Source: Rhodococcus ruber NBRC 15591 (GTDB lineage: Bacteria; Actinomycetota; Actinomycetes; Mycobacteriales; Mycobacteriaceae). Taken from it: 64,000 bases of DNA. The stretch is taken from positions 1 to 64,000 of the forward strand of contig NZ_BCXE01000035.1 in NCBI RefSeq assembly GCF_001894945.1. The letters run 5' to 3'. Positions 12,501 to 21,801 of this stretch are shown here, in pieces (position 1 is the stretch's first letter; each line of letters opens with the position of its first letter). A program made the translations under genes and the position numbers. Below the pieces are notes generated by a model. It had not been told where the DNA came from. It did not search any database and saw nothing but the letters and a program-made list of their open reading frames with translations.

Positions 12501-15500
12501 GGTTCCTGCATCGTCTGCAGCGGGAACAGGCGGAGCTGCTCGAGCATCATCATCTGGGACTCACCGAGATCCAGCGGGTCGCCGGGCCGGCCGTCGCGTT
12601 CGACACCCTCACGGTGTTCGAGTCCTACCCGCTCGACGAGAAGGGGCTGGCCGAACAGGCGGCGTCGATCGACGGCATGTCGGTCACCGGTGTCGGCACG
12701 AACGACGCCACCCACTACCCGCTGAGCCTGTTCGTCCACGTCGGATCCGGCATGGAACTCGACCTGCGTTACCAGCGTCGGCTGTTCGACGCACGGCAGG
12801 TCGAGACGCTGCTGTCGCGGTTCGTGCGCGTCCTCGAGACGATCGCCGGGCAGCCGGCGCTGCCGGTCGGCGACGTCGAGCTGCTCGATCCGGCCGAGCT
12901 CGAGCAGATCCTGCACGGGTGGAACGCCTCGGACCATGCTCTCGACGGCACCGAGTTGTTGCTGTCCCGGTTCGGGGCGCAGGTCCGGCGCACCCCGGAT
13001 GCGGTGGCGCTGGCCTACGAGGGGGCCGAGCTGACGTACGCCGAGTTCGGCGCCCGTGTCAATCGGCTCGCGCGGCACCTGATCTCGCAGGGTGTGGGAC
13101 CGGAGTCCCTGGTGGGCCTGGCGATCCGGCGGTCGTTCGACCTGCTGGTGGGCATGTACGCGATCGTCGAGGCCGGCGGCGCGTGGGTGCCGATCGATCC
13201 GGATCACCCGGTCGACCGCGTCCGGCACATCCTCGACACGGCCGATCCGGTGTGCATCGTCACGACCGCCCGCGACGAGTTCACCGTCCCCGACGGACTC
13301 ACCGTCGACGCCGTCCTGGTCGACGAGCTGGACCTGTCGGCGATCTCGGATGCGCCCGTCACCGATCGGGACCGGCGGGCGCCGCTGCGCCCGGACAACA
13401 CGGCCTACGCCATCTTCACGTCCGGTTCGACCGGCCGGCCCAAGGGCGTCGCCGTCACCCACCGCGCCATCGTCAACCAGATGGCGTGGATGCTCGACGA
13501 GTTCGAGATGACGGCGCGGGACGTCTACCTGCAGAAGACGGCCACGACGTTCGACGTGTCGCTGTGGGGCTTCTTCATGCCGCTGAGCGTGGGGGCGAAG
13601 CTGGTCGTGGCGACACCTGACGGGCATCGTGACCCCGTCTACGTGGCGGACGTCATCGCCCGCGAGAAGGTGACGATCACCGACTTCGTGCCGTCGATGC
13701 TCACGGTGTTCGCCGCCCACGTCGACCGCGAGTCGTGCACCACGCTGCGCCACATCTTCGTGATCGGCGAGGCACTGCCGCCGGAGACGATCGAGGGCGT
13801 GCGGCGCATCAGCACCGCCGCGATCGACAACCTCTACGGCCCGACCGAAGCGGCGGTGTCGGCGACGTTCTGGCAGGCACCGGCCGACGGACCGGTCGAC
13901 GTGGTGCCGATCGGCGTCCCGGAGTGGAACGTGCGGGTGCTGGTCCTCGACGGCCGGCTGCGGCCGGTGCCGGTCGGTGTCCCGGGTGAGCTGTATCTGG
14001 CGGGCGTGCAGCTGGCACGCGGCTACGTCCGTCGCCCGGACCTGACCTCCGACAGGTTCGTCGCGAACCCGTTCGGGGCGCCGGGGGAGCGGATGTACCG
14101 CACCGGCGACCTGGTCACGTGGAACGAGGCGGGGGAGCTCGAGTACATCGGCCGCACCGATTTCCAGGTCAAGTTCCGCGGTCAGCGCATCGAGCTCGGC
14201 GAGATCGAGACGGCGTTGCTGGCGCACGAGTCGGTGAACCAGGCCGCGGTGCTGGTCGTGCCGACCCCGACCGGCGACCAGCTCGCCGGGTATGTGGTTC
14301 CCGCCCCGGGCCGCGAGGTGGATGCCGGCGAGGTGATCGAGTTCGTGTCGCGGACGCTGCCGTCGTACATGGTGCCGGCGGCGATCGTGGTGCTTGCGGA
14401 GTTCCCGCTGAACACCTCGGGCAAGCTCGATCGCAGGGCGCTGCCGGCACCGACGTTCGCCGCGCGCGAGTTCCGGGCACCGACGACCCCGATCGAGGAG
14501 ATCGTCGCGGGCATCTTCGCCGAGGTGCTCGGCGTGGAACGGGTCGGTCTCGACGACGACTTCTTCGCGCTCGGCGGCAACTCCCTGATCGCCACCCAGT
14601 TGGTGGCGCGTCTGGGTGCGGCGCTGGATTCGCGGGTGCCGGTGCGGGTGCTGTTCGACGCCTCCACGGTCGAGGCGCTCGCGGCGCACGTCGAGCAGCA
14701 CGCCGGCTCCGGCGGGTCGGTGCCGCTGGTGGCCGGGCCGCGGCCGGATCGGGTCCCGCTCTCGCTCGCGCAGCAGCGCATGTGGTTCCTCAACCGCTTC
14801 GACCCGGAGTCGGCGGCCTACAACCTGCCGGTGGCGCTGCGGCTGTCGGGCCGGTTGAACGTCGCCGCGCTGCAGGATGCGATCCGGGACGTGTTCGCCC
14901 GGCACGAGGTGCTGCGCACGGCGTACCCGGAGACCGAGGACGGCGCGGTCCAGGTCGTGCTGCCGGTGACGGCGGTGGTCCCGGACCTCACGCCGGTGGC
15001 CACCAGCTGGGACGAGGTGGCCGACCGGATCCGCGAGCTGGCCTACACGGGGTTCGACGTGACGTCGGAGGCCCCGATCCGGGTGCGGTTGTTCACCGTC
15101 GGCGAGGACGAGACGATCGTCGCGTTCGTCGTGCACCACATCTCGGCGGACGGCTCCTCGATGGGGCCGCTCACCCGCGATCTGGTGACGGCGTACGTGG
15201 CCCGGTCGACCGGCAACGCCCCGGACTGGATGCCGCTGCCCGTGCAGTTCGCCGACTACGCCCTGTGGCAGCGACGGGTGCTCGGCGACGAGAACGACCC
15301 GGCGTCGGTGGCCGCGAAGCAGGTGACGTACTGGAAGCAGGCCCTGGCGGATCTGCCGGACCAGCTGGATCTGCCGACCGACCGGCCGCGGCCGGCCGTG
15401 CAGTCCTTCGCGGGCGGCAAGATCGACTTCACGATCGATGCCGATCTGCACCGGAAGCTGGTCGAGCTGGCCCGCGGCCGGGGCGCGACGTTGTTCATGG

Positions 15501-18500
15501 CCGTGCATGCCGCGTTCGCGGTGCTGCTTGCGCGGCTGTCGGGCACCGAGGACATCGCGATCGGCACGCCGATCGCGGGTCGCGGTCAGCGTGAACTCGA
15601 CGATCTGATCGGCATGTTCGTCAACACGCTGGTCTTCCGTACCCGGGTCGAGTCCGGTGCGTCCTTCGCGGACCTGCTCGATCAGGCGCGGGAGCGGGAC
15701 CTGCAGGCCTTCGCACACGCCGACGTGCCGTTCGAGCGCCTGGTGGAGGTGCTCAACCCGGAGCGGTCGACGGCCCGGCACCCGCTGTTCCAGGTGGGCC
15801 TGTCGTTCCAGAACCTCGCGACGACGAGTCTCGAGTTGCCGGGACTGACCGTGTCCGGTGTGGACGCGGATCTGCAGACCTCGCAGTTCGACCTGCACCT
15901 GGTGGTCACCGACCGGTACGCCGACGACGGTGCTCCCGAGGGGATCACGAGCGTGCTCACGTACGCCACGGATCTGTTCGACGAGCCGACCGTCGTGGTG
16001 TTCGCCGAGCGGTTCGTGCGGGTGCTCGAGGCGGTCGTGGCGGATCCGTCGGTGGCGCTGGGGGATATCGAGATTCTCGAGGCGGCCGAGCGGGTGCGGG
16101 TGCTCGAGGCGTGGAACGAGACCGGTCACGAGGTGGATGCGTCGGCGACGTTGGTGGATCTGTTCGACGAGCAGGTGCGGCGGGCACCGCAGGCGCCGGC
16201 GTTGGTGTTCGAGGGTGCGACGCTGAGTTACGGCGAGTTCGATGCGCGGGTCAATCGCCTTGCCCGGCACCTGATTTCTGTCGGGGTGGGGCCGGAGTCG
16301 ACGGTGGCGCTGGCGATGCGCCGGTCGGTGGAGTTGCTGGTGGGGATGTACGCGGTGGCCAAGGCCGGCGGTGCGTATGTGCCGCTGGATCCGGATCAGC
16401 CGGCCGAGCGGACCGGGTACGTCCTCGAGGTGGCGGCGCCGGTGGTGGTGCTGACCACCGGGCGCGACGGGTTCGAGGTGCCGGGACAGACGATCCCGAT
16501 GCTCAGCCTCGACACCCTCGACCTCGGTGAGCTGTCGGGTGCTCCGGTGGCCGATGCGGAGCGACGGGCGCCGTTGCGGGCGTCGAACACGGCGTATGTG
16601 ATCTTCACGTCGGGGTCGACGGGTCGGCCGAAGGGTGTGGCGGTGCCGCACGGGGCGGTCGTGAACCAGTTGGTGTGGAAGCGGGCGGAGTATGCGCTCG
16701 GTGCCGACGATGCGGTGCTGCTGAAGACGGCGGCGACGTTCGATCTGTCGGTGTGGGAGTTCTGGTCGGCGCTGGTCTGTGGTGGCCGGGTGGTGATCGC
16801 GGCGCCGGACGGGCACCGCGACCCGGGTTATCTGAACACCCTGATGGCCGAGCAGTCCGTGACGACGCTGCACGTGGTGCCCTCGATGCTCGAGACGCTC
16901 CTCGTCGACGGCGAGGACCGTCTCCCCGCGTCGGTGCGACGGGTCCTCGCGATCGGTGAGGCGTTGCCGGCGGCGACGGCGGGTCGGTTCCTGGCGCACA
17001 ACGCGGCCCGGTTGGACAATCTGTACGGTCCGACGGAGGCGGCGGTGTCGGTGACCTTCCACGAGGTCGACGACGCCGCGGGTGTGTCGGTGCCGATCGG
17101 TGTGCCGGAATGGAACTCGCGGGTGTTCGTGCTCGACGGGCGGCTGCGGCCGGTGCCGGTCGGGGTGTCCGGCGAGCTGTATCTGGCGGGTGCGCAGCTG
17201 GCCCGCGGTTATCACGGGCGGGCGGATCTGACGGCGGAGCGGTTCGTCGCGTCCCCGTTCGGTGCCGGTGAGCGGCTCTACCGCACCGGTGACCTGGTGC
17301 GGTGGGATGCGGCGGGCCGGCTCGAGTACGTGGGCCGCACGGATTTCCAGGTCAAGGTGCGTGGTTTCCGGATCGAGCTCGGCGAGATCGAGGCCGCGCT
17401 GCGCGGACTCGGCAGCATCCGGGACGTGGCGGTGATCGCGCGCGACGACGACCGCGGCGGCGCGCAGCTCGTGGCCTACGTCGTTCCGGCCGGAAGTGCG
17501 GAAATCGATGCGGCACAACTCAAGTCGTCCCTGGCGCAGCAGTTGCCGTCGTACATGGTGCCGGCGGCGTTCGTGGTGCTCGAGGCGCTGCCGCTGAACG
17601 TCAACGGCAAGCTCGACCGCAAGGCGTTGCCCGCGCCGGTGTTCGAGGCGCGGGAGTTCCGGGCCCCGACCACCGTCACGGAGGAGGCCGTGGCGCGGGT
17701 GTTCGCCGAGGTCCTCGGTCTCGAGCAGGTCGGTCTCGACGACGACTTCTTCGCCCTCGGCGGTGACAGCATCGTCTCGATCCAGTTGGTCTCGCGCGCG
17801 AAGGCCCGCGGCGTGGTGTTCACCCCGCGGGACGTGTTCGAACGCAAGACCGTCGCGGGGCTGGCGGAGATCGCCACCCTCACCGGCGGTGCCGAGCGCA
17901 CACTGACCGAACTGCCCGGCGGCGGCATCGGGGACGTCCCGTTGACTCCGGTGATGCGTGCAGCCCTCGAGGCTTCCGGCGACGTCGATCGGCTCGCCGT
18001 GTCGACGGCGGTGACCCTGCCCGCCGGCGTCGACGCCGACGCGCTGGCCGGTGCGGTCGGCGCGGTCGTCGATCACCACGACGCGCTACGCGCGATCGTC
18101 GAACGTGACGCCGACGGTGCCGTCACCCTGCGGGTGCGGGCCCCCGGCACCGTCGACCCGGAAACCCTGCTGGCACAGGGGGAACCGGCGCCCGGCGTGC
18201 CCGACGACCTGCAAACCCGCGCCGAGCGGGCCCTCGCGGCGGCGGTCGAGCGACTCGACCCCGCCGCGGGCCGGATGGTGCAGTTCGTCCGCATCGACGA
18301 CGGGCGCGGCGAGACGTTGCTGATCGTCGCCCACCGTTTCGTCGCCGACGACACGTCCCGGCGCATCCTGATCGCCGATCTGGCCGCCGCGTACGACGCT
18401 CTCGCGGCCGGGCAGCCCGTGGTGCTGCCGCCGGTCGGGACCTCCCTGCGCCGCTGGGCGCACGGGCTGGTCGAGGCGGCCGGCCGCACCGAGCGCCGAA

Positions 18501-21500
18501 CGGAACTCGACCGGTGGCGGTCGATCCTGGACACGCCGGACTTCCCGATCGGGGACCGTCCGCTCGATCCCGCCGTCGATGTCGGCACCACGGTCGAGCA
18601 CGTGCACACCACGGTGCCGGCTGCGGACGCGGAGGCACTGCTCGTCGCGGTGCCCGAGCGGTTCCACGGCACCGTCCGCGACGGTCTGGTCACCGCGCTG
18701 GGTCTGGCCCTGGTGCGGTGGCGCCGGGACCGGGGCATCGACGAGACGGCCACGCTGCTCGAGCTGGACGGGGACGGACGCGACTCCACGGTGGTCCCCG
18801 GAGCCGACCTGTCTCGGACCGTCGGATGCCTCACCATCTCCTTCCCGTTCCGTGCGGGATTCGGAGGGATCGACGTCGACGACGCGTTCTCCGGGGGACC
18901 GGCGATGGGCGCCGCCGTCAAGGCGGTCAAGGAACAGCTGCGGGCCCTGCCCGACGACGGTGCCGGCTTCGGTCTGCTGCGGTACCTCGACCCCGACTCC
19001 GCCGGGGATCTGAGCGCTCCGCGGCCGCAGGTCGCCCTCCACTTCGGCGAGCCGGTCGCGTCCGTCGAGGGCGGCGCGTGGTCCCTGACGGCGGCACCCG
19101 GCGACCGGACCGTCCGTCCCGCCGGGACGCCGGTCACCACGACCGTCGACGTCACCGCGACCGTCTCGTACGGACCGGACGGCAGGCGGCTCGAGGCGCA
19201 CTTCGGCTTCCCCGCCGGGGTGGTCGAGCGCTCGGAGATCGAGGAGCTGGCCCAGCACTGGCACGAGGCGCTCTCGGCGCTGGCCCGCCACGTCCGCGGG
19301 CCGGGCGCCGGCGGCCTGACCCCGTCGGACGTGCCGCTCGTCCCGGTCGCCCAGCACGACCTCGACGTGTGGCAGTCGCGGTACCCCTCGGTGACCGACG
19401 TGTGGCCGCTGTCGCCGTTGCAGGCGGGACTGCACTTCCACGCGCTCATGACCGAGGCGAGCGTGGACGTCTACACGATGCAGGCGGTGCTCGAGCTCGG
19501 CGGGGCGGTGGATCCGCAGCGGCTGCGCGCCGCGGCGCAGGCACTGCTGGACCGGTACCCGAACCTGCGGACGGTGTTCGTCACCGACAGCGGCGACCCG
19601 GTGCAGCTGGTGCTGGGCGACGTCGAGGTGCAGTGGCGGCACGAGCACCTCGGCGACCTCGCCGAGGACGCCCGCGACGCCGAGCTGGCCCGCGTCCTGC
19701 GCGACGAGCAGGTCCGGCGCTTCGACCTCGGCCAGGCTCCGCTGATCCGGTTCCTGTTCGTCGACGTGGCCGAGGGTCGTTCGCTGCTCGCGGTGACGGT
19801 CCATCACATCCTGCTCGACGGCTGGTCCATGCCGGTCCTCATGCAGGACCTCATGGCGCTGTACGTCACACGCGGGGATGTCACCGCGCTTCCCGCCGCC
19901 CACTCCTACCGGGAGTTCCTCGAGTGGCTCACCGAACAGGACCGGGAGGCGTCGCTCGAGGTGTGGGCGAAGGCACTCGCCGGTGTCGAGGAACCGACGG
20001 TCCTCGCCCCGTCGGTGCGCCGACCGGACGCGGACGCCATCTCCTCGGTGCACGTGGTGTTCGACGAGGAACGTGCCGCGGCGGTGTCGGCCCTGGCCTC
20101 GAGCCTCGGCATCACCGTGAACACCCTGGTGCAGGCGGCCTGGGCGGTGCTCCTCGGCCGGATCGTGGGTCGTTCCGATGTGACCTTCGGTGCCACCGTC
20201 TCCGGCCGCCCGGCCGAGCTGCCCGGCGTCGAGTCGATGGTCGGTCTGTTCATCAACACCCTGCCGGTGCGGGTGGACACGGACGACGACGAGACGATCG
20301 CGCAGCTGCTGCGTCGCGTGCAGGCACAGCAGGCGGACCTGCTCGGCCACCACTACCTGGGTCTCACCGAGATCCAGCAGCGGGCCGGCGGCCGGATCGG
20401 CTTCGACACCCTGCTCGTGTTCGAGTCGTACCCGATCGACCGGGCTGCCCTGTCGGCGGCCGCGACGGACCTCGACGGGATGACCGTCAGGGACGTCCGG
20501 CTCGACGACGCGACGCACTACCCGCTGACCCTGCTCACCCTCGCGCAGTCGGAGATCGTGTTCACCTTCAAGTACCTCGAGCGGTACTTCGACGAGTCCG
20601 AGGTGAACGTGCTCTCGCAGCGGTTCGTGCGGGTCCTCGAGGCATTCGTGGCCGATCCGCAGGCCGTGGTGGGAGACATCGACCTCATGGACGCGGCGGA
20701 GCGGGCGCACCTCGTCGCCGAGGCCGAGCCCGCGGCGGCTCCGGTCACGAGCACCGGCCGCACGCTCGCCGCGGTGCTGGCGAACGTGGTCGAGGAGGAT
20801 CCGGAGGCCCCGGCCGTCGCCGTCGACGGCACCGAGGTGCCGTACCGCGAACTGGACGCGCGGTCCTCGCGGCTGGCGCGGGTGCTCGTCGCGCGGGGTG
20901 TCGGTGCCGGCGACGTGGTCGCCGTCGCCGTCCCTCGGTCGGTCCGGTCCGTGGTGGCGCAGTGGGCGGTCGCCAAGACCGGGGCGGCCCTGCTGATGGT
21001 CGATCCCGCCGACCCGGCAGCCACGATGCCGGACCCGGCCCGGGTGACGCTGGGTCTGACGGTGACGGGCGTCACCGGCCTGCCCGCCGTCCCGTGGCTG
21101 CAGCTCGACGACGAGGAGCTGCGTGCCGAGCAGGCGGCGCAGGCCGCGCACCCGGTCTCCTACGCCGACCGGCTGCGCCCGGTCGAGCCCGAGAGCCCGG
21201 CCCTGGTGACCGCGACGCGCACGCTCACCCAGGCGGAGGTGATCGACCGGATCGGTGAGCTGCGCGAGCGGTACGGCCTGACGTACGAGTCGCGCAGCGC
21301 CGCGGTCGGCTCGCCGGCGGCGGAGGGCGGGGTCCTCGAGCCGCTGCTGGTCACGGCGACCGGCGCGACCGTCGTCGTGGTGCCGGAGGGCGCCGACTCG
21401 GGGGAGGCCCTCGACGCGGCCCTGTACGACGAGTGGGTCACCCACGCCCACCTGACCGCCGACGCGCTCGACACCCTCGAACCCGGGGGACTCGAGGATC

Positions 21501-21583
21501 TGGCGGTGGTGGTCGTCGTCGACCGCGCACCGGACGAGTTGCTCGAGCGGTGGCGCGCGGCACATCGGGTCGTCGTCGTCTGA
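2..21583 (+). CDS. NRPS-1: giant multimodular nonribosomal peptide synthetase (5' end outside window)
   Basis: The reading frame is open from the first base. The first codons encode the end of an adenylation (A) domain (GEIEAAL-type A8 motif, then GKLDRKALP with the A10 lysine), so the gene starts upstream. About 7190 residues are visible. Domain order: T (carrier core ~358); C-A-T (~500-3690); C-A-T (~3690-6880); C-A-T-E (~6880-11505); C-A-T (~11505-14720); C-A-T-E (~14720-19310); C (~19310-20700); pseudo-A (~20740-21583). C domains carry HHxxxDG, A domains the [10 protein letters not shown] loop, T domains LGGNSL or LGGDSI. The two C domains after E domains have the PLSPLQ(S/A)GL(L/H)FHAL start typical of D-donor condensation; the others have the [15 protein letters not shown] start. 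The protein lacks a thioesterase and ends in a C plus a degenerate A domain, so the chain should pass to NRPS-2. The second E domain looks inactive. A perfect 19-bp hairpin follows the stop by 11 nt. Peptide synthesis is cytoplasmic. The product is not identifiable. Confidence 0.96.
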   Translation, partial: EIEAALVEHTEAAQAVALVRAEQLVAYVVPAAGAFDDAFARRTLEAHLPSYMVPSAFVVLAELPLNASGKLDRKALPEPVFEVKAFRAATTPVEEIVASVFAEVLGLERVGLDDDFFALGGNSLIATQVVSRIGAALDASVPLRVLFETSTVEAFAAEVGRQIGTGARRPLEAAPRPERVPLSLAQQRYWFLNQFDTSSAVDNIPFAVRLQGELDLAAMQAAVRDVIGRHEMLRTYYPDPDGGPHQIVLPVDDALPDLTPYDVTEDNLTEEIVAFMSTTFDVTRQVPVASRIFRITDTDYVLAFVVHHVSADGASMAPLARDVTIAYEARSRGETPGWEPLPVQYADYALWQRDVIGSEDDPDSVAAQQIEYWKRTLAGLPDQIDLPADRPRPPRQSFRGDSLHFTVDAELHRGLQDLARRHNATLFMVVHAALATLMGRLSGTEDVAIGTPIAGRGERVLDDLIGMFVNTLVFRTRVQSDVAFDEFLAQVRETDLGAFAHADVPFERLVEVLNPVRSTARNPLFQVGLSFQNLAQTKLELPGLTVSPTNFELELAKTDLQLTVFDRYDEDGTPARIDATFTCATDLFDKGTVAGFAERFVRVLEAVVADPSVALGDIEILDGAERVRVLEAWNETGHEVDASATLVDLFDEQVRRAPQAPALVFEGQALSYGEFDARVNRLARHLISVGVGPESTVALAMRRSVELLVGMYAVAKAGGAYVPLDPDQPAERTGYVLEVAAPVVVLTTGRDGFEVPGQTIPMLSLDTLDLGELSGAPVTDAERRAPLRASNTAYVIFTSGSTGRPKGVAVPHGAVVNQLVWKRAEYALGADDAVLLKTAATFDLSVWEFWSALVCGGRVVIAAPDGHRDPRYLAGLMAEQSVTTLHVVPSMLEALLVETGGSLANSLRQVLAIGEALPAATAGRFLAHNAARLDNLYGPTEAAVSVTFHEVDDAAGASVPIGVPEWNSRVFVLDGRLRPVPVGVPGELYLAGAQLARGYHGRADLTAERFVASPFGAGERLYRTGDLVRWDAAGRLEYVGRTDFQVKVRGFRIELGEIEAALRGLGSIRDVAVIARDDDRGGAQLVAYVVPAGSAEIDAAQLKSSLAQQLPSYMVPAAFVVLEALPLNVNGKLDRKALPAPVFEAREFRAPTTVTEEAVARVFAEVLGLEQVGLDDDFFALGGNSLLATQVASRLGAALDVRVPIRALFESPTVEALAVSVQHQSADARRPLEARPRPERIPLSLAQQRMWFLNRFDTDTAAYNVPMAIRLTGTLDVAALQAAVGDLVARHEILRTYYPETADGPIQVVVPAAQAEQDLTPVPVAENEILAAVHELGSTTFDVTTEVPLRLRMFRLADNDHVLALVVHHISADGSSAGPLTRDLMQAYIARSQGEFPAWAPLPVQYADYALWQREVLGSEDDPESIAAKQVAYWKKALAGLPDQLDLPTDRPRPAVQSFAGARTGFAVDPELHARLIELARRSNTTLFMVMHTALAVFLARMSDTDDIAIGTPIAGRDERALDDLIGMFVNTLVFRTQVRPDAAFEELLAQAREADLGAFANADVPFERLVEVLNPVRSTARHPLFQVGLSFQNVAQSRLELPGLTIANVDADMEISQFDLHLIVTDRHAEDGAAAGVTGFFTYATDLFDESTVAGFARRFLWLLESVVADPALPVGDVPLLDDTERLRVLEGWNDTGHAVDTSATLADLFDAQVHRTPDAPALFFAGETLTYGEFDARVNRLARHLISTGVGPESTVALAMRRSTELLVGMYAVTKAGGVYVPLDPDQPAERTGYILDAAAPVVVLTTERDAFELPGDSSVPHLAIDTADLAHYTGDPVTDAERRAPLRASNTAYVIFTSGSTGRPKGVAVPHAAIVNQLLWKREHFGLGSQDAALLKTAATFDLSVWEFWSALVSGGRLVIATPDGHRDPGYLNTLMAEQAVTTLHVVPSMLEALLVDSDGVLPRSLRRVLAIGEALPAATAQRFLQHNTAQLVNLYGPTEAAVSITAGEVADVSGASVSIGVPEWNSRVYVLDGRLHPVPVGVSGELYLAGAQLARGYHGRADLTAERFVASPFGDGERLYRTGDLVRWDSAGRLEYLGRSDFQVKVRGFRIELGEIEAALRGADDVRDVAVIAREDDRTGTQLVAYLVPEAGAVLDLAHVKSGLAGALPSYMVPAAFVVLEALPLNVNGKLDRRALPEPVFEAREFRAPSTPVEEIVAGVFADVLGLTRVGVDDDFFELGGNSLLATQVVSRIGAALDAKIPVRAVFEATTAGALAVAVEQHAGGGGRPPLVPQPRPDRVPLSLAQQRMWFLNRFDTESAANNIPVAVRLTGMLDVDAMRAAVRDVVARHEVLRTVYPESDGHAYQVVLPVAEAAPDLTPEPVSEADLVARVTEVVSAGFDVTDEIPLRARLFRVADDDHVLVFVAHHISADGWSMAPLTRDVMIAYVARAAGHEPNRAPLPVQYADFALWQRQVLGAEDDPDSLVSAQADYWKRTLAGLPDELNLPTDRPRPSVQAFEGGKIEFRIDAGTHRQAADLARRSGTTLFMVMHTALAVFLARMSAADDIAIGTPIAGRGEAELDEMVGMFVNTLVLRSHIDADAGFAEHLGRIRESDLEAFAHADLPFERLVEILNPERSTARHPLFQVAMSFENLPETGLELPDLSVSTVPFDVDSAKFDLALTLREHTAADGGPDGISAEFTYARSLFDADTVEGFAARFAHLLDAAVADPALPVGDLPLLEPHELERLTHVRGTDVVSGGTLADLLTAGASLDPDATAVRYEGRSITYRELDEDSSRLARLLVERGVGPENIVAVAFPRSYDMVRAVWAVAKAGAAHVPVDPSYPPERVRYMLSDSRAALGITGTAHRPGLPDDAEWLVVDEPGLASDVATRSAAPVTDADRVRPLRPQHPAYLIYTSGSTGRPKGVVVTHTGLGGLLDTIIDLYGLTSRSRFLHIMSPSFDPSVMEWIAAFSQGATLVVVPSTIIGGPDLADLFRTERPTHTIITPAVIGTVDPDGLDSLEVVVVGGEALPPELVNRWAPGRTLLNGYGPTEATVISTYAHVLPGDPITIGGPVRGTTALVLDSRLRPVPVGVAGELYLSGAALARGYHRRSVLTSERFVADPFAADGARMYRTGDMVRWRVMDDDRLELEFVGRSDFQVKVRGFRIELGEIDSALTSHESVEFAATLGRTTPSGGTVLVSYVLPKAGATVDTAALTEFVGRSLPAHMVPSAIVVLDKIPLTPVGKLDRDALPEPELEEREFRSASTDLEEIIAEVFAEVLRLDRVGVDESFFALGGDSIVSIQLVSRAKARGVVFTPRDVFERRSVAGLAEVATRTTAGEGPGGLKELPGGGVGEVPLTPIMREVLGWGGGFDRFSQSVAVTLPKDIDRDVLVRTVGAVVDHHDALRSILEYDADGAPALRVRAAGTVDADELVTRVEVPADIDAAALTAVASRELDAALDRLAPTEGRVLRFVWFDFGPGDRAGVLLVVAHHLVVDGVSWRILLPDLAVAWGQTAAGQDVALPAVGTSLRRWAHGLADAARAPERRAELELWRSVLDGPDPLLGARAFDPAVDVASTVQRLEVTVPAADTDALLTSVPALFHGSVNDGLIAALGLALTRWRRDRGIDATSALLKFEGHGREETVVPGADLSRTVGWFTSAHPVRVDLTGIDVDDAFAGGSAMGSAVKAVKEQLLAIPDKGMGYGLLRHLDPVGSQVLAAYPTQPQVSFNYLGRVSAADVPEELAAIGWVPTDALGGVDAALDADMPANAVVDINAIVSDGADGPRLAAGFAFPTGLLDPEDIESLAAYWVDALAALARYANEPGAGGLTPSDVPLVSVTQQDLEVWEARFPSATDVWPLSPLQSGLLFHALMDESSVDVYTIQAVLDLDGVVDPQRLRGAAQALLDRYPNLRTVFVNDAAGAAVQVVLSDVRVPWREADLSQLVADEGVRATVPFWREEQARRFAMDEAPLIRFVLASLGGGRYQLGVTVHHILVDGWSMPLLMQDMMMLYATRGDESPLPRARSYRSFLAWVAERDLDASRATWARVLDGFEEPTLLAPATDRHPGAEGADRVRLLLDDDRTAEIASAAARLGVTVNTLVQAAWGVLLGRSTGRDDVVFGATVSGRPADLPGVESMVGLFINTLPVRVTFDPQEPIERFLHRLQREQAELLEHHHLGLTEIQRVAGPAVAFDTLTVFESYPLDEKGLAEQAASIDGMSVTGVGTNDATHYPLSLFVHVGSGMELDLRYQRRLFDARQVETLLSRFVRVLETIAGQPALPVGDVELLDPAELEQILHGWNASDHALDGTELLLSRFGAQVRRTPDAVALAYEGAELTYAEFGARVNRLARHLISQGVGPESLVGLAIRRSFDLLVGMYAIVEAGGAWVPIDPDHPVDRVRHILDTADPVCIVTTARDEFTVPDGLTVDAVLVDELDLSAISDAPVTDRDRRAPLRPDNTAYAIFTSGSTGRPKGVAVTHRAIVNQMAWMLDEFEMTARDVYLQKTATTFDVSLWGFFMPLSVGAKLVVATPDGHRDPVYVADVIAREKVTITDFVPSMLTVFAAHVDRESCTTLRHIFVIGEALPPETIEGVRRISTAAIDNLYGPTEAAVSATFWQAPADGPVDVVPIGVPEWNVRVLVLDGRLRPVPVGVPGELYLAGVQLARGYVRRPDLTSDRFVANPFGAPGERMYRTGDLVTWNEAGELEYIGRTDFQVKFRGQRIELGEIETALLAHESVNQAAVLVVPTPTGDQLAGYVVPAPGREVDAGEVIEFVSRTLPSYMVPAAIVVLAEFPLNTSGKLDRRALPAPTFAAREFRAPTTPIEEIVAGIFAEVLGVERVGLDDDFFALGGNSLIATQLVARLGAALDSRVPVRVLFDASTVEALAAHVEQHAGSGGSVPLVAGPRPDRVPLSLAQQRMWFLNRFDPESAAYNLPVALRLSGRLNVAALQDAIRDVFARHEVLRTAYPETEDGAVQVVLPVTAVVPDLTPVATSWDEVADRIRELAYTGFDVTSEAPIRVRLFTVGEDETIVAFVVHHISADGSSMGPLTRDLVTAYVARSTGNAPDWMPLPVQFADYALWQRRVLGDENDPASVAAKQVTYWKQALADLPDQLDLPTDRPRPAVQSFAGGKIDFTIDADLHRKLVELARGRGATLFMAVHAAFAVLLARLSGTEDIAIGTPIAGRGQRELDDLIGMFVNTLVFRTRVESGASFADLLDQARERDLQAFAHADVPFERLVEVLNPERSTARHPLFQVGLSFQNLATTSLELPGLTVSGVDADLQTSQFDLHLVVTDRYADDGAPEGITSVLTYATDLFDEPTVVVFAERFVRVLEAVVADPSVALGDIEILEAAERVRVLEAWNETGHEVDASATLVDLFDEQVRRAPQAPALVFEGATLSYGEFDARVNRLARHLISVGVGPESTVALAMRRSVELLVGMYAVAKAGGAYVPLDPDQPAERTGYVLEVAAPVVVLTTGRDGFEVPGQTIPMLSLDTLDLGELSGAPVADAERRAPLRASNTAYVIFTSGSTGRPKGVAVPHGAVVNQLVWKRAEYALGADDAVLLKTAATFDLSVWEFWSALVCGGRVVIAAPDGHRDPGYLNTLMAEQSVTTLHVVPSMLETLLVDGEDRLPASVRRVLAIGEALPAATAGRFLAHNAARLDNLYGPTEAAVSVTFHEVDDAAGVSVPIGVPEWNSRVFVLDGRLRPVPVGVSGELYLAGAQLARGYHGRADLTAERFVASPFGAGERLYRTGDLVRWDAAGRLEYVGRTDFQVKVRGFRIELGEIEAALRGLGSIRDVAVIARDDDRGGAQLVAYVVPAGSAEIDAAQLKSSLAQQLPSYMVPAAFVVLEALPLNVNGKLDRKALPAPVFEAREFRAPTTVTEEAVARVFAEVLGLEQVGLDDDFFALGGDSIVSIQLVSRAKARGVVFTPRDVFERKTVAGLAEIATLTGGAERTLTELPGGGIGDVPLTPVMRAALEASGDVDRLAVSTAVTLPAGVDADALAGAVGAVVDHHDALRAIVERDADGAVTLRVRAPGTVDPETLLAQGEPAPGVPDDLQTRAERALAAAVERLDPAAGRMVQFVRIDDGRGETLLIVAHRFVADDTSRRILIADLAAAYDALAAGQPVVLPPVGTSLRRWAHGLVEAAGRTERRTELDRWRSILDTPDFPIGDRPLDPAVDVGTTVEHVHTTVPAADAEALLVAVPERFHGTVRDGLVTALGLALVRWRRDRGIDETATLLELDGDGRDSTVVPGADLSRTVGCLTISFPFRAGFGGIDVDDAFSGGPAMGAAVKAVKEQLRALPDDGAGFGLLRYLDPDSAGDLSAPRPQVALHFGEPVASVEGGAWSLTAAPGDRTVRPAGTPVTTTVDVTATVSYGPDGRRLEAHFGFPAGVVERSEIEELAQHWHEALSALARHVRGPGAGGLTPSDVPLVPVAQHDLDVWQSRYPSVTDVWPLSPLQAGLHFHALMTEASVDVYTMQAVLELGGAVDPQRLRAAAQALLDRYPNLRTVFVTDSGDPVQLVLGDVEVQWRHEHLGDLAEDARDAELARVLRDEQVRRFDLGQAPLIRFLFVDVAEGRSLLAVTVHHILLDGWSMPVLMQDLMALYVTRGDVTALPAAHSYREFLEWLTEQDREASLEVWAKALAGVEEPTVLAPSVRRPDADAISSVHVVFDEERAAAVSALASSLGITVNTLVQAAWAVLLGRIVGRSDVTFGATVSGRPAELPGVESMVGLFINTLPVRVDTDDDETIAQLLRRVQAQQADLLGHHYLGLTEIQQRAGGRIGFDTLLVFESYPIDRAALSAAATDLDGMTVRDVRLDDATHYPLTLLTLAQSEIVFTFKYLERYFDESEVNVLSQRFVRVLEAFVADPQAVVGDIDLMDAAERAHLVAEAEPAAAPVTSTGRTLAAVLANVVEEDPEAPAVAVDGTEVPYRELDARSSRLARVLVARGVGAGDVVAVAVPRSVRSVVAQWAVAKTGAALLMVDPADPAATMPDPARVTLGLTVTGVTGLPAVPWLQLDDEELRAEQAAQAAHPVSYADRLRPVEPESPALVTATRTLTQAEVIDRIGELRERYGLTYESRSAAVGSPAAEGGVLEPLLVTATGATVVVVPEGADSGEALDAALYDEWVTHAHLTADALDTLEPGGLEDLAVVVVVDRAPDELLERWRAAHRVVVV
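500..3690 (+). other. NRPS-1 module 2: C-A-T
   Basis: C has HHVSADG at ~920. The A-domain loop TSGSTG is at ~2394 and T LGGNSL at ~3541. The ten-residue A code, read by eye, is DLWHLILVSK, which I cannot assign. It has a Ser-like D-x-W-H start but lacks the Ser/Asp pair typical of serine codes. The A-T part is almost identical to module 6. Confidence 0.88.
1786..3550 (+). repeat. Long direct repeat, copy 1 (NRPS-1 module 2 C-A linker, A and half of T)
   Basis: This segment matches 16000-17764 at a constant offset of 14214 with no indel seen. I estimate ~97% identity, with most differences in one patch at ~2608-2745. It ends exactly at the carrier motif, LGG then NS here but DS in the other copy. 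Confidence 0.88.
3690..6880 (+). other. NRPS-1 module 3: C-A-T
   Basis: C HHISADG is at ~4102, A TSGSTG at ~5579 and T LGGNSL at ~6727. The A code DLWHLILVSK matches modules 2 and 6, so the same residue is expected three times in this protein. Confidence 0.88.
6880..11505 (+). other. NRPS-1 module 4: C-A-T-E with intact epimerase
   Basis: C HHISADG is at ~7289, A TSGSTG at ~8766 and T LGGDSI at ~9901 (the DS form usual before E domains). The E domain ~10050-11500 has HHLVVDG (~10496), EGHGREE, RTVGWFT and FNYLGR, all intact. A code DPMIVGGVIK: the pocket is hydrophobic, so a small aliphatic residue is likely but unproven. The residue should be delivered in the D form. Confidence 0.88.
11505..14720 (+). 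other. NRPS-1 module 5: C(D-donor type)-A-T
   Basis: C has [15 protein letters not shown] and HHILVDG (~11996), the form that follows E domains. A TSGSTG is at ~13419 and T LGGNSL at ~14570. A code DVWDFILVSK is identical to NRPS-5 module 2. The Asp at pocket position 278 could pair with a basic side chain; this is inference. Confidence 0.87.
16000..17764 (+). repeat. Long direct repeat, copy 2 (NRPS-1 module 6)
   Basis: Counterpart of 1786-3550. The codon style (many GTG, GAT, TAT and TTG codons) differs from the C-ending codons of the flanking sequence, consistent with recombination or gene conversion. Confidence 0.88.
17890..19300 (+). other. Degenerate epimerase domain in NRPS-1 module 6
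   Basis: The fold is recognisable from its [14 protein letters not shown] start, the LRRWAHGL segment and the LTPSDVPLV exit. The active-site HHLVVDG of the other two E domains is here HRFVADD (18332-18352). EGHGREE is DGDGRDS (~18763-18783), RTVGWFT is RTVGCLT, and FNYLGR is LHFGEP. Loss of the second His and of the conserved Glu should abolish epimerisation. The frame is intact, so it is kept as a spacer or recognition unit rather than broken. Confidence 0.85.
19310..20700 (+). other. NRPS-1 terminal condensation domain (D-donor type)
   Basis: It has [15 protein letters not shown] and an intact HHILLDG (~19802). It follows the degenerate E domain. No functional A-T pair follows in this protein, so its acceptor is probably the first A-T of NRPS-2. 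Confidence 0.83.
20740..21583 (+). other. C-terminal pseudo-adenylation domain of NRPS-1
   Basis: About 275 residues align with the N-terminal part of the cluster's own A domains: [33 protein letters not shown], the [14 protein letters not shown] segment, then [17 protein letters not shown] matching ERVTHTFITPAALGSV. The ATP-binding [10 protein letters not shown] loop is replaced by [11 protein letters not shown]. The FDxS substrate segment is lost, and the protein ends just before the NGYGPTE motif. It cannot adenylate. NRPS-2 ends the same way. Confidence 0.85.
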
Positions 21584-21594
21584 CGCCGTGCCGG

Positions 21595-21634
21595 CGTGGT
21601 GGGGCTCCCCTCGGTCGAGGGGAGCCCCACCACG
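21595..21634 (+). terminator. Strong hairpin after NRPS-1
   Basis: A perfect 19-bp inverted repeat (21595-21613 and 21616-21634) with a 2-nt loop begins 11 nt after the NRPS-1 stop. It has no clear T-run, as is common for actinobacterial terminators. It suggests NRPS-1 and NRPS-2 are largely transcribed separately. Confidence 0.75.
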
Positions 21635-21698
21635 TTCGGGCAGGTGGGGCCCGTAAAGGTAACGTCGCGGGCGTCTCGGTGGATGAACGGGTGGCGGC

Positions 21699-21710
21699 TA
21701 CCGGCCGGTA
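21699..21710. promoter_or_regulatory. 12-bp palindrome TACCGGCCGGTA upstream of NRPS-2
   Basis: A perfect palindrome ~90 nt before the NRPS-2 start. The same 12-mer recurs at 29192-29203 before NRPS-3, and with one change at 41862-41873 before NRPS-4. It is a candidate operator. A possible -10 (TATGCT) lies at ~21743 without a convincing -35. Confidence 0.45.
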
Positions 21711-21801
21711 CGGTCCCGCCGAGGACGCCGGGCGCAGTGACTATGCTTGATCGTTCGCGCGTGCTGGCAACGGAATCGAAGCGAAGGATGTGGGCACCTA
21801 C

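Larger units (their letters stand above)
14720..19310 (+). other. NRPS-1 module 6: C-A-T plus degenerate epimerase
   Basis: C HHISADG is at ~15134, A TSGSTG at ~16608 and T LGGDSI at ~17755. A code DLWHLILVSK. The A-T half is a near-copy of module 2. The E domain (~17890-19300) has lost its catalytic motifs and is listed separately. Confidence 0.87.

Noticed and set aside
10379-18079. A 2566-codon minus-strand frame, and similar ones at 5447-10231, 21160-28824 and 54991-60612
   Set aside because: Shadows of the NRPS genes for the same reason. No ribosome sites or recognisable domains.
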